58,535 nucleotides of DNA from an uncultured Rhodoblastus sp. (GTDB taxonomy: Bacteria; Pseudomonadota; Alphaproteobacteria; Rhizobiales; Beijerinckiaceae): contig NZ_CAIUXT010000229.1 in assembly GCF_903903185.1 (NCBI RefSeq), positions 1-58,535 on the forward strand. The letters run 5' to 3'. The translations under genes and the position numbers were made by a program. Under the pieces are notes generated by a model. That model searched no databases. It saw only the letters and a program-made list of their open reading frames with translations, and was not told the origin of the DNA. This document shows positions 34,603 to 44,373 of the stretch, in pieces (the first letter of the stretch is position 1; each line of letters starts with the position of its first letter).

Positions 34603-37389
34603 TCAATGGCCTAACCTTTCGAGCAACTCATGGACGTGGACCTGATCGGCCTTGTAATTGCCGGTCAGCGTGTACATCACGATATTGACGCCGGCGCGCA
34701 ACGCCATTTCGCGCTGGCGCGGCCCACCCGGATCGAGCGGATAAAGCGCCTCGCCATAAGCATTGCCGGCCCAGGCCGCCGCCAGATCGTTGGAGGCGAC
34801 GATGATGGGCGAGACCCCGTCGCCGGCGCGCACCGGACGATTGGCGGCGTCGGTCTCGGGCGGCAATGCCTCGATATAGGTCGGGCCGCCGGTGGTGCGG
34901 CCGACAAAACCATCGAGAATATAGAAGGTGCGGTTGACGACATGGTCGCGCGGCGCCGGCTCCAGCGGCGGCAGGTCGATATCTGCGAGAAAACGCCGCA
35001 GCCAGTTCTGCGCCGGCGTTCGCGGGCCGCCCTCGACCTGCATCCCGGCGTCGCGGGTGTCGAACAGCACCAGTCCGCCCTGTTTCATATAGGCGCCGAT
35101 GCGTTTGGCCACTGCCGCTCCCGGCTGCGGCCGTTCGGGCGCGATGGGCCAGTAGATCAGCGGATAGAAGGACAAGTCGTCGCGCGCCGGATCGACGCCG
35201 CGCGGCGCCCCGGGAACCAGCGCGGTGCGATTGGAAAGAACCTCCGACAAGGAGGTCAGTCCCTCGCGGCTGATCCGGTCGGCCCGCGCGTCGCCGGTGA
35301 CGATATAGGCGAGTTTGGTGGTCAGCGCCGCGTCGATATCGGCTTGCGGAATCTTTTCGACCGTTTCGGCTCTGGACGGCGGCGTCTCCGCTGTCGCTGG
35401 CGGCGGTCCCGCGCCGAACAACACGGCGAGCGCCAAACCGGCCAGCGCCGGTCCGGCCCGCCGCCGCCAGCGACCGCCAAGCAACAGGGTCGCCAAAGCG
35501 TCGGCGAGCGCCAGCACGAAGGCAGCGATCAGCAAGGGCGGGCGCAGATCGAGGGGGCGCGGACCCGCCAGTTCGGTCCGCTTGAGCCCGGTTGCGGCAA
35601 AATCGAGCGGCGCGAGCGGCGTCTCCTTCGAGGCGGCGTTGAGCGCGCGCGGCGCGTCCGGCGCCCCATACAGGCCCGCCGGGTGATCGCCGTCGGGGAC
35701 GACGACGCCCGCGCCGGGCAAGGGCTTGACGGTCGCGGCGGGCGCGACCAGCGCCCCAAAACCGTCGAGCATCCGCAGCGGCGGCAAATAGGCCGCCGAT
35801 TGGGCCGCCGCCTCGCCGGACGCGCCGAGTTTGCCTACGATGCCGGCGCGATCGACGATTTTGCGCAGCATATCGACGAACAGCCCCGACAGGGGCAGGT
35901 TAGACCAATTGGCGTCGGCGGAGACATGGAAAAGGATCAGGCTGCCCGACCCGCGCTTTTCGGCCGTGACCAGCGGCGTGCCGTCGGCCAGCCGCGCCCA
36001 GGTCTTCGCCGGCAGGCCTTCTTCCGGCTCGGCCAGAATCTGGCGCGACACCGTCGCCTCCGCAGGCGGCGTCAGGCCGAAGAACGGGCTGGTCTCGTCG
36101 AACGGCGCGAGCGGCTTGGGACGGTCCCAGGACAGCGCGCCGCCCAGCGTGCGGCCGCCGCCGCGCAGCCGAACCGGCAGGAAATCGTCGCCGCCGGCGG
36201 CAAGGCGCGGCCCGGCGAAACGCAGGATCGCGCCGCCGGACCGCAGATAAGCGTCGAGTTTTTCGCGCGTCTCCGGCCCGCCGACTTGCGCGTCGGCAAG
36301 GATCAGCACATCCACGCCCTCGTCGATCAGATGGGCGATGGCGTCGGGATCGCCGGCCTTTGGTTCGCGCAGGTCGGCGAAAGGCTTGAGCGCGTCGCGC
36401 AGGTAATGCAACGGCGAGAGAAACGGCTGTTCCACCGCGCCGCCCGAAACCAGCCCGACGCGCCGTCGCCGCGCGCCCGCGTCGAGCAGGAAGGTTGCGC
36501 CGGCGGAATTTTCGAAGGCGATGTCGAGACGGGCGATTTCATTGCGTAACGGCGTCGGCAGATCGAAATGCGCGGCGGCTTCCAGCCCGGCAAAGGTGAA
36601 CCCGACCTCGCCGAGGCTTGCGCCCCTGGCGTCGAAAGCCCGGATCTTGCCCTCGGCGGGGCCCGTCGCAGCGGATCGCCGCAGCAAAACCTCCATCGTC
36701 GCCGCGCGATTATCCGCGCCGGCGAGCGCCCGCACGGCGCGCAAATCGTTCAGAACTTCCGCCTCCGGAGCCAAAACGGCGAGTTCGCGCGCGAAAACCT
36801 CTCCGTCGCACCCCGTCAGCCCGTCGCTGAGCCAGACCACATGGGCGGTCGGATGGGCGTTGAGGAACTGCGCAATCTTCGGCAAAGCCGGAGCCCGCGC
36901 GGGGAGGAAGGCTTTGGGCGCAACCGCCCGCGCCTGCGCCAGCGCGGCGGAAACTTCCTGCAACCGCGGCGCCGCCGTTTCCGACAGGGCGAGCACGGCG
37001 GCGGGCTGTCCAAGCCGCCCCGCCTCCTCCAGCCGCGCCTCAACGGCGCCCACGCGAGAACTCCAATCCGGGGCGGCGGTCCAGAAATCGTCGATCAGCA
37101 GCAAGAGCGGGCCCTTGCCGGCGCTTGGCGCCCCGGCGGGCGCAAACACCGGCCCGGCCATGGCGAAGACCACCAGAACCGCCAGAACCAGGCGCAACAG
37201 CAATAGCCAGAGCGGCGTGCGCGCCGGGGTGGCGTCGGGCTTTTTCTGGTCGAGAATGAGCTTTAGCGGCGGAAAGGCGACACGTTGCGGCGGCGGCGGC
37301 GTCACCCGCAGCAACAGATAGAGCAAAGGCGCGCCGGCCAGCGCCAGCAGCACCCAGGGAGCGGTAAAGGCCAGCGGGAAAAAACTCAT
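34603..37389 (-). CDS. DUF4159 protein with N-terminal BatA-like domain
   Basis: 928 residues. N-terminal BatA-type pair of helices (FTAPWVLLALAGAPLLYLLLR; LLLLRLVLAVLVVFAMAGPVF), a VWA-like region (LLLLIDDFWTAAPDW), a central GATase-like part (VDVLILADAQVGG), further helices near residues 645-690, and a C-terminal DUF4159 domain of about 215 residues (KLAYIVTGDARADRISREG, GLVLFDTRD, RTFYILDGF). The frame is open upstream, but the start is set at ATG 37389 because it overlaps the DUF58 stop (ATGA) and begins the BatA helix. Role unknown; operon partner of the MoxR ATPase. Confidence 0.85.
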   Translation of the reverse strand: MSFFPLAFTAPWVLLALAGAPLLYLLLRVTPPPPQRVAFPPLKLILDQKKPDATPARTPLWLLLLRLVLAVLVVFAMAGPVFAPAGAPSAGKGPLLLLIDDFWTAAPDWSSRVGAVEARLEEAGRLGQPAAVLALSETAAPRLQEVSAALAQARAVAPKAFLPARAPALPKIAQFLNAHPTAHVVWLSDGLTGCDGEVFARELAVLAPEAEVLNDLRAVRALAGADNRAATMEVLLRRSAATGPAEGKIRAFDARGASLGEVGFTFAGLEAAAHFDLPTPLRNEIARLDIAFENSAGATFLLDAGARRRRVGLVSGGAVEQPFLSPLHYLRDALKPFADLREPKAGDPDAIAHLIDEGVDVLILADAQVGGPETREKLDAYLRSGGAILRFAGPRLAAGGDDFLPVRLRGGGRTLGGALSWDRPKPLAPFDETSPFFGLTPPAEATVSRQILAEPEEGLPAKTWARLADGTPLVTAEKRGSGSLILFHVSADANWSNLPLSGLFVDMLRKIVDRAGIVGKLGASGEAAAQSAAYLPPLRMLDGFGALVAPAATVKPLPGAGVVVPDGDHPAGLYGAPDAPRALNAASKETPLAPLDFAATGLKRTELAGPRPLDLRPPLLIAAFVLALADALATLLLGGRWRRRAGPALAGLALAVLFGAGPPPATAETPPSRAETVEKIPQADIDAALTTKLAYIVTGDARADRISREGLTSLSEVLSNRTALVPGAPRGVDPARDDLSFYPLIYWPIAPERPQPGAAVAKRIGAYMKQGGLVLFDTRDAGMQVEGGPRTPAQNWLRRFLADIDLPPLEPAPRDHVVNRTFYILDGFVGRTTGGPTYIEALPPETDAANRPVRAGDGVSPIIVASNDLAAAWAGNAYGEALYPLDPGGPRQREMALRAGVNIVMYTLTGNYKADQVHVHELLERLGH

Positions 37390-38305
37390 CGCGCGCCGTC
37401 CGCCGTCAGCGCCAGCCGCAGATGGAGCAGGGCCTCGGCGGCGGGGCGGTCGGTGCCGTGGAGGCTCAGCGTCCACCCCTGCGCCCGCGCCGCCTGCGTC
37501 AGCGAGTCGCGATGGGCTTCGAGCCGCCCGGAAAACACGGCGGCAAAATCCTCCGCCCGGCCCGCGCGCAGCAGCGCGCCCGTCTCGTCGAAAAACTCGG
37601 TCTGGCCGGCGAAGGGAAAAGCCTGTTCCACGGGATCGAAAACCATCAGCGCATGGCCCCGCGCGCCCTGGGCCGCCAGCCTTTGCACCAGATCGGCGAA
37701 TGCTGAGGGCTCGACCAGAAAATCGCCGATCAGCACCGCCTTTTCGCGCGGACGCAGCGGCAGGGCCGGCGGCAGGTCTTCGAAACGCTCGCCATTGCGG
37801 CGGGCCTCGGCGATCAGCGCCACGGCGATCCGATCGACAATGTCGCGCGCCGAAATCAGCCGCGTCACGCCGAGCCAGCCGGTGCGTTCGCCGGCGCGGG
37901 CGCAGGAATCGGCCAGAGCCAGCGCCAAAATCAAGGCGCGGTCCAGCTTGCTCGGCAAAGCGGCGTTCGAGCGGAAATTCATCGAAGCAGACAGATCGGC
38001 CCAGACCCACAGGACCTGCGCCGCCTCCCATTCCCGTTCGCGCACATAGAGCCGGTCGTCGCGCGCCGAACGCCGCCAATCGACATTGGCCGCCGCCTCG
38101 CCGGCGATGAAGGGGCGGAATTGCCAGAAATTCTCGCCCATCCCGGCGCGCCTTCGGCCATGCAGCCCGCTTTGCAGCGAGGCCGCCGCCTGCCGCGCGG
38201 CCAGCGCCAGAGCCGGCAGCCGCCGCGCCAGATCGAGCGCGTCATGCCGCTTGCCTGGATCGGGACGGGCGGCTTGCTGAGGCAAAAAGGCGGGTTCTGG
38301 CGCCA

Positions 38306-38306
<1 letters not shown>
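37386..38306 (-). CDS. DUF58 domain protein
   Basis: 306-residue soluble protein. The DUF58 signature FRPFIAGEAAANVDWRRSAR, followed by LYVREREWEAAQVLWVWADLSASMNF, is clear; the last part is the start of a VWA fold with a MIDAS-like DLSAS. DUF58 proteins are regular partners of MoxR ATPases. The start overlaps the moxR stop by one base (TGATG) and the end overlaps the DUF4159 gene by four, so all are translationally coupled. Confidence 0.93.
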
Positions 38307-39325
<1,019 letters not shown>

Positions 39326-39517
39326 CCCAGATTTCTCCATGGGCGGCGGCGCGCCAAGACTTGTTTGGCGAAGCTTTGAGTAAGATTCGATACGCAATTT
39401 GTCGGGCTTCGGCCTACCATATAGGTTGGCGCGGCTTTGCATAGAACCCGATCGCTGCGGTCGTGTTCTCCATTGGCGTTATAAAATGCCGCGAAATCAT
39501 GGCGGCGGAGTTTTGCG

Positions 39518-40102
39518 ATGAGCGAGGGAAACTTGAGGTCTGAGCCTTTGCGGGGCCTGGAGGACCTGCACAAAACGCGCGGGCCGGCGCCGGTTCATTT
39601 GTGGAACCCGCCCTATTGCGGCGAGATCGATATGCGGATCGCCCGCGACGGGACCTGGTTCTATAAAGGGACGCCGATCGGTCGCCCGGCGCTGGTGCGG
39701 CTGTTCGCAGGGGTGTTGCGCAAGGACCCCGAGCGCTTTGTGCTGGTCACGCCGGTCGAGCGTGTCGGCATCATCGTCGAGGACGCGCCCTTTCTCGGCG
39801 TGGAATTGCTGCGCGAGAGCGAGGGTCCGGCGCAGGTCTTGCGCCTGCGCACCAATGTCGAGGACTGGGTGGAGATTTCGCCGAAAAATCCGCTCAAATT
39901 CCTGCCCGGCGACAGCGGCGGCCTGAAACCCTATGTGCTGGTGCGCGGCGAGCTGTGGGCCTTGGTCAAACGCGCGCTGTTTTACGATCTCGTCGCCTGG
40001 GGCGAGTCTTGCATAGTTGGGGCCGAGGAATTTTATGGCGTCTATTCGGGCGGCGGCTTTTTCCCGATGGCGACGATGCGCGAACTGGCCAATTTGACAT
40101 GA
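39518..40102 (+). CDS. DUF1285 protein
   Basis: 194-residue cytosolic protein. GEIDMRIARDGTWFYKGTPIGRPALVRLFAGVLRKD and YVLVTPVERVGI-type sequence (here FVLVTPVERVGI) match DUF1285, a conserved alphaproteobacterial family of unknown function with a beta-barrel-like fold. GGAG lies before the ATG. The stop overlaps the start of the NUDIX gene (ATGA). This DUF1285-NUDIX-cca order is common in Hyphomicrobiales. Confidence 0.9.
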   Translation: MSEGNLRSEPLRGLEDLHKTRGPAPVHLWNPPYCGEIDMRIARDGTWFYKGTPIGRPALVRLFAGVLRKDPERFVLVTPVERVGIIVEDAPFLGVELLRESEGPAQVLRLRTNVEDWVEISPKNPLKFLPGDSGGLKPYVLVRGELWALVKRALFYDLVAWGESCIVGAEEFYGVYSGGGFFPMATMRELANLT

Positions 40103-40758
40103 ATTTTACTGAGCCGATTTTCAGCGCCGAGGATTTTTGCGACCGCGCGCGCAACAACCTCGCGCAATCCTGGCCGGAACATGCTTTCGATCCTTCGACG
40201 CGCCCCCCTCATGGCGACCATCGCCTAAACGAGCCCTTGCCCGACGAGGCGGCGCTGGTTCCGGAGCCCGCCCGCCCCGCCGCCGTGCTGGCGCCCATTG
40301 TCGCGCACGAGGGCGCCGCCACCATGCTTTTGACGCGGCGCGCCGCCGCCTTGCGCGACCATTCCGGCCAGATCGCCTTTCCCGGCGGCAAGATCGAGCC
40401 GGGCGAATCGCCGCTCGACGCCGCGTTGCGCGAAGCCCAGGAGGAGATCGGGCTGATGCGCGAAAATATCGAAATTCTCGGCTGTCTCGACCCCTACCAG
40501 ACTTCGACCGGCTTTCGCGTCTTTCCGCTGGTGGCGCTGCTGCGCCCGCCGCTGAATCTGTCGCTGAACCGCGCCGAAGTGGACGACGCCTTCGAGACGC
40601 CTTTGTCTTTCTTGATGAATCCGGCCAATCATCAGCGGCTCAAGCGCCAATGGCAGGGGCAGGAGCGGCAATTTTACGCCATGCCCTGGCAAAACCGCTA
40701 TATCTGGGGCGCGACGGCCGGCATGATCCGCAATCTTTACGAGAGGCTATATCGCTGA
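40099..40758 (+). CDS. NUDIX hydrolase, CoA pyrophosphatase type
   Basis: 219-residue NUDIX enzyme. The Nudix box reads GGKIEPGESPLDAALREAQEEIG, complete with the REAQEEIG metal ligands. The preceding TRRAAALRDHSGQIAFPGG and the following GCLDPYQTSTGFRVFPLVAL are the UPF0035/NudL signature of coenzyme A pyrophosphatases, which cut CoA to phosphopantetheine and 3',5'-ADP. It overlaps the DUF1285 stop and is followed by a secreted-protein gene. Confidence 0.92.
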   Translation: MNFTEPIFSAEDFCDRARNNLAQSWPEHAFDPSTRPPHGDHRLNEPLPDEAALVPEPARPAAVLAPIVAHEGAATMLLTRRAAALRDHSGQIAFPGGKIEPGESPLDAALREAQEEIGLMRENIEILGCLDPYQTSTGFRVFPLVALLRPPLNLSLNRAEVDDAFETPLSFLMNPANHQRLKRQWQGQERQFYAMPWQNRYIWGATAGMIRNLYERLYR

Positions 40759-40799
40759 GACCGAGCCCTGCCGAGGCTTTCAGATCGAAGGAGGAAAGC

Positions 40800-41297
40800 T
40801 TGGCCCGTTGGAATATCGCGGCGATCGCAGCCGTTGCGGTCGCATTGTCCGGATGGAGCGCCGGGGCCGATCCATGGCGTTCCTGCCATAATTCGCGTTT
40901 TGGCGCGACCGCCGATTATCCGTCGGGATGGGAAATGCAGACGGCCCCGGAAAACAAGGACGGGCGCGTGTTCGTCTCGCCCGACGGCCGGGCGCGCGTC
41001 ACCATTTCCGGAATTTTCGCGCTGGAATCCCGCGCCAGGGAATTTGCCGAAAAAGCCGAGCCTCTCGATGGTGCGACAGTGACCTTCAGTGCTCGTAAAG
41101 GCGACGGGATCGTCATGTCGGGCTTGCGCGGCGCGACTGTTTTCTACCGAAAGGCGCTGCTTTCGTGCAGCGGCGCCGTCTGGAGCAATGTTCAGATCGA
41201 ATATCCGCTCGAAGACAAGGCGAAATACGATTCCCTTGTCGCCCAAATCGCCGCTTCGCTCAAGTCCGGAAGCGGCTACGATGCGCAATGCAAATGA
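40800..41297 (+). CDS. Secreted protein of unknown function (TTG start)
   Basis: 165 residues if begun at TTG 40800, which has a textbook ribosome site GGAGGAAAGC directly before it. This start also opens a signal peptide (IAAIAAVAVALSGWSAGA). A much longer open frame exists upstream but overlaps the NUDIX gene out of phase and makes no sense as protein. The mature part (YPSGWEMQTAPENKDGRVFVSPDGRARVTISG) recalls small PsbP-like/DUF-type periplasmic proteins with a central beta sheet. Cysteines are in WRSCHNS, LLSCSG and AQCK. Family uncertain. Confidence 0.75.
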   Translation: MARWNIAAIAAVAVALSGWSAGADPWRSCHNSRFGATADYPSGWEMQTAPENKDGRVFVSPDGRARVTISGIFALESRAREFAEKAEPLDGATVTFSARKGDGIVMSGLRGATVFYRKALLSCSGAVWSNVQIEYPLEDKAKYDSLVAQIAASLKSGSGYDAQCK

Positions 41298-41375
41298 ACG
41301 GGGCGGCATTTGCCGCGCGGCGTCCGCTCGGTCGGGTCAGGTCGAACCGGACGCAAATCTGGAGTAAGTTTGGCA

Positions 41376-41639
41376 ATGGCGCGCTCGCTTCTGGAAACCC
41401 TCGGCCTGTTCGCCTTGCCTTTTTTGCTTTATGCGCTTTTTCTGGGGTTTCGGGCGCGTCATCCGCTGGTGGTCGAGCACTGGTCGCGCGGCGCCGTGTC
41501 CTGGCTGGCGCTGGCCGGGCTGTTGCTGGCGATAGCCGGCTTTCTCGTCGCCGGCTTTTTCGACGGCCGCAGCCGGGGCGCCTATATTCCCGCTCATATG
41601 GATGAGAATGGCCGTCTCGCGCCGGGACACTTCCAGTGA
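41376..41639 (+). CDS. DUF6111 membrane protein
   Basis: 87-residue protein with two membrane helices (LFALPFLLYALFLGFRA; WLALAGLLLAIAGFLVAGFF) joined by a short loop, and a tail RGAYIPAHMDENGRLAPGHFQ. It matches DUF6111, often found just before cca in Hyphomicrobiales. GGAG lies before the ATG. Its last four codons and stop are made by the first unit of a 23-bp tandem repeat that runs into cca. Confidence 0.83.
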   Translation: MARSLLETLGLFALPFLLYALFLGFRARHPLVVEHWSRGAVSWLALAGLLLAIAGFLVAGFFDGRSRGAYIPAHMDENGRLAPGHFQ

Positions 41640-41718
41640 AGTTGGGGAGACACTTCCAGTGAAATTGGAGAGACACTTCCAGTGAAGTTGGAGAGGCGCT
41701 TCCAGTGACTTCGGAAAA
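41627..41718 (+). repeat. Four tandem 23-bp repeats linking DUF6111 and cca
   Basis: Units at 41627, 41650, 41673 and 41696 follow the pattern ACACTTCCAGTGAAGTTGG plus RGAG (the fourth is diverged: GCGCTTCCAGTGACTTCGG plus AAAA). Each has a GTGA and an SD-like GGAG. Unit 1 contains the DUF6111 stop, unit 4 the GTG start of cca. Between them, three GTG-started frames of eight codons each end at the TGA that overlaps the next GTG. Confidence 0.9.
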
Positions 41719-42952
41719 TGCGCAGAAAGCCATTGAACGACTGCTCGCCCACGCCCCGCTGCAAAAATTGTTCAGGGCGCTTTCGGGCGAGGAAATCCGC
41801 GTCGTCGGCGGCGCGGTGCGCAACGCCCTGATCGGAGCGGAAATCGCCGATATCGACATCGCCGCTGCGGCCCTGCCGCAGGTGATCGCCGAAAAGGCCG
41901 GCAAGGCCGGGCTGCGCGTCGTCCCGACCGGCGTCGAACATGGCACCCTGACGCTGGTGTTCGACGGAACCCATTTCGAAGTGACTTCTTTGCGCGAGGA
42001 TGTGGAGACGGACGGGAGGCGGGCGAAAGTGCGGTTCGGCCGCGATTTCGCCGCCGACGCCTTGCGCCGCGATTTCACCGTCAACGCGCTTTCGATCGAC
42101 GCCGACGGCAGGCTCTACGATTACACCGGCGGGCTCGAAGATCTGGCGGCGCGGCGCATCCGCTTCATCGGCGCGCCGGAAAAGCGCATCGCCGAGGATT
42201 TCCTGCGCATCCTGCGCTTTTTCCGATTTTCCGCGTCCTTTGGCGAAGGGCCGCTCGACGCCGCCGGGTTGGAAGCCTGCATCGCGCTGCGCGCCGGCCT
42301 CGCCCATCTGTCGCGCGAAAGGCTCGGCGCGGAGACGTTGAAAATCTTCGCGGCGAAGCGCGCCGCTTTCGTCATCCAGGCCATGTCCGGGGCCGGATTG
42401 CTGAGCTATCTGCATGTCGCGCCCTGGCCGGTTCGGCTGTGGCGCCTCGCGGCGATTCTGGCGGCGCGCAAGACCGCCGACCCGCTGCTGGCGCTGGCTT
42501 CGCTCGCCCTGCACAGCGAAGCCGATGCGGAAATTCTGGGCGAAGGCCTGCGGCTGTCCAAGCTCCAGAAGCGACGGCTCGCCGACATGGCGAGGGTCTA
42601 CGCCGTCTGGCATGGTTTGGCGGCTCCGCCAGAACCCGGCTTGTTGCGCGAGGCTTTGTTCCTGCATGGCGCCCCAGCGGCGCGCGACGCTCTGGCGCTG
42701 GTCGAGGCCGAAAGCAGCGTTGCGCCCGACGACCCCGGCTTTGCGCGCGCCGACGCATTTTTGCGCGACACGCCAAGACCCAAAGCCCCTTTCGCCGCCT
42801 CGGACCTGTTGGCGCGCGGGCTGGCGCCGGGCGCGGAACTGGGCGAAGCGCTGAAGCGCCTGCAAGCCTTGTGGATTCGCGCCGGTTTCCCGCAGGAGCC
42901 GCAAATCGTGGCGAACCTGATCGACGAAGCGAGAGCAAGCATTGGCGGATAG
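41705..42952 (+). CDS. cca: CCA tRNA nucleotidyltransferase
   Basis: 415-residue class II nucleotidyltransferase that adds or repairs the 3' CCA of tRNA. Head domain with VVGGAVRNALIGAEIADIDIA (GG and DxD metal site), VEHGTLTLVFDGTHFEVTSLR and DALRRDFTVNALSID; neck domain with ASARRIRFIGAPEKRIAEDFLRILRFFRF-type sequence. It starts at GTG 41705 within the last unit of a 23-bp repeat; the repeat's GGAGAG is the probable ribosome site. Translation is likely coupled to DUF6111 through the repeat ladder. Confidence 0.94.
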   Translation: MTSENAQKAIERLLAHAPLQKLFRALSGEEIRVVGGAVRNALIGAEIADIDIAAAALPQVIAEKAGKAGLRVVPTGVEHGTLTLVFDGTHFEVTSLREDVETDGRRAKVRFGRDFAADALRRDFTVNALSIDADGRLYDYTGGLEDLAARRIRFIGAPEKRIAEDFLRILRFFRFSASFGEGPLDAAGLEACIALRAGLAHLSRERLGAETLKIFAAKRAAFVIQAMSGAGLLSYLHVAPWPVRLWRLAAILAARKTADPLLALASLALHSEADAEILGEGLRLSKLQKRRLADMARVYAVWHGLAAPPEPGLLREALFLHGAPAARDALALVEAESSVAPDDPGFARADAFLRDTPRPKAPFAASDLLARGLAPGAELGEALKRLQALWIRAGFPQEPQIVANLIDEARASIGG

Positions 42953-43006
42953 AATCGCACTGGACGCGCCGGCGCCAATAATGGTTTAATTTTCTGCGGA
43001 GAAATT

Positions 43007-43267
43007 ATGGCCGTCGATAACAAACATCCTGGCGATCTCGCCGCACGCCTGGCGCAAAATCTGTCGCGGCTTTCCAGAGAGCGGCGGACGGGCGATGGCT
43101 TTCGTCGCGAGTCCTTCACTTTGCCGCGCGAAAAAGCCCGGGAAAAAGCCCGCGAATGGTTCAGCCGCTTTCCCAAGGCCGCCTATATGACGGAAATCGA
43201 ATCCTGGCGCGAACTCGATGACGGCGCCATCGAATTCACCATGCGCCGCCTGCCCAGCGCCGACTGA
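43007..43267 (+). CDS. Small conserved hypothetical protein
   Basis: 86-residue basic, helical protein (AREKAREKAREWFSRFPKAAYMTEIESWRELDDGAIEFTMRRLP). I do not recognise a named family. It has a good ribosome site, GGAGAAATT, and follows cca by 54 bases on the same strand, so it is probably in that transcript. The duplicated REKA/REKA stretch is encoded by near-repeat DNA. Confidence 0.7.
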   Translation: MAVDNKHPGDLAARLAQNLSRLSRERRTGDGFRRESFTLPREKAREKAREWFSRFPKAAYMTEIESWRELDDGAIEFTMRRLPSAD

Positions 43268-43564
43268 AGGCGTGGAAAATCGCGTCTATTCGCAACGTGA
43301 AACACGTAAATAAATTATTAACCACAATATTCATGTCTATTGATGTAATTTTGATCGACATTTTTCCGCAATTCCTTCCAATCCAAGCCCGATACTTGGG
43401 TTATTTTTATTTGATATAAAGCCCTTTGTTTATGCCTTTGTTTGCCATTAGCGCACCTCAATTCCTAATATAAATAAACCATTTATTTTTACCCGGCAAT
43501 TACCATTAAAGTTCTAAATCGCTTGAGACGGGCCGCGCTCTGGTCCGAATCCGGAGTTTGTCTG
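43268..43564. other. AT-rich upstream region of the porin gene
   Basis: 297 bases, strikingly AT-rich against the rest of the window (for example AATATAAATAAACCATTTA). No gene is supported. It probably holds a strong or regulated promoter for the outer-membrane protein, perhaps bound by a nucleoid-associated protein. Confidence 0.5.
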
Positions 43565-44239
43565 ATGAAAAAGGTTCTGATCGCCATGGTCGGGGGCGCG
43601 GCGCTCGGCGCCGCCTCGCTCGCGCAGGCCGGCGATCTCCCCGGCCGCCCGTATGGGCAAAGCTATGATGCTCCGCCAAGCTTCACCTGGACCGGCTTTT
43701 ATGCCGGGGCCCAGCTCGGCGTCGGCTTCGGCGGCTTCAACGGACCGGGCGCCGCTTATTTCGGCTCGTCCCCTTCCGGCGGCCTGATCGGCCTGACCGC
43801 CGGCTATAATTTCCAGTCCGGCAATCTAATGGTCGGCGCCGAAGGCGACTATGCCTGGAGCCATATCGCCGATCAGGCGACCTTTATGCCCGGCGTCAGT
43901 TCGACCGGCGTGGTGCAGAATATCGACACCATCCGCGCCCGCTTCGGCTATGCCGCCGAGCGTCTGCTGGCCTATGGCACGGGCGGCTACGCCGGCGCCA
44001 ATATCCGCGGCGTGCTTAACAACGCCCCCGCCTCCGCCGTCGCCGACCAGACGTTCTACGCCAATGGCTTCACGCTGGGCGTCGGCGTCGAATATGCGAT
44101 CACCCCGCATATCACCGCCAAGGCGGAATATCTCTATGTCTCGCTGGGGACCAATTCCTATTTCAACAGCACCCCAAACTACACCAGCGTCGGGACCAAT
44201 CTGAATCTGCTGCGCGCCGGCGTGAACTATAAATTCTGA
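43565..44239 (+). CDS. Omp25/RopB-type outer-membrane beta-barrel protein
   Basis: 224 residues. Signal peptide VLIAMVGGAALGAASLAQA, then the family start FTWTGFYAGAQLGVGFGG and alternating beta strands (GLIGLTAGYNFQSGNLMVGAEGDYAWSHI), closing with ITAKAEYLYVSLG and LNLLRAGVNYKF ending in the Phe typical of outer-membrane barrels. It matches the Omp25/31 and RopB family, abundant eight-strand barrels of Hyphomicrobiales. GGAG precedes the ATG at 43565. A strong terminator follows. Confidence 0.93.
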   Translation: MKKVLIAMVGGAALGAASLAQAGDLPGRPYGQSYDAPPSFTWTGFYAGAQLGVGFGGFNGPGAAYFGSSPSGGLIGLTAGYNFQSGNLMVGAEGDYAWSHIADQATFMPGVSSTGVVQNIDTIRARFGYAAERLLAYGTGGYAGANIRGVLNNAPASAVADQTFYANGFTLGVGVEYAITPHITAKAEYLYVSLGTNSYFNSTPNYTSVGTNLNLLRAGVNYKF

Positions 44240-44298
44240 CTCAGTTCCAGCCTCCCGAGGGCGGCCGGACAACAAGCAAAACCCTCCCGCAAATTCCC

Positions 44299-44325
44299 GC
44301 CCCGGCGAAAGCCGGGGCTTTTTTT
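44299..44325 (+). terminator. Intrinsic terminator after the porin gene
   Basis: GCCCCGGC, a GAAA tetraloop and GCCGGGGC, followed by seven T residues. A near-ideal terminator 60 bases past the stop codon. It also separates the convergent GST gene. Confidence 0.95.
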
Positions 44326-44373
44326 GTCAAGAGATTTCGCCGCGACAGGCGCGACTGCGCTTTGACCCCGGCG

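Noticed and set aside
34630-36549. Long plus-strand open frame opposite the DUF4159 gene
   Set aside because: Shadow of a well-supported gene; no family resemblance or ribosome site.
40137-40799. Upstream part of the long frame ending at 41297
   Set aside because: It overlaps the NUDIX gene in another phase; the ribosome site and signal peptide fix the start at TTG 40800.
41627-41718. Possible CRISPR array or minisatellite
   Set aside because: The units are contiguous with no spacers and run through gene ends in a GTGA phase, so CRISPR is excluded.
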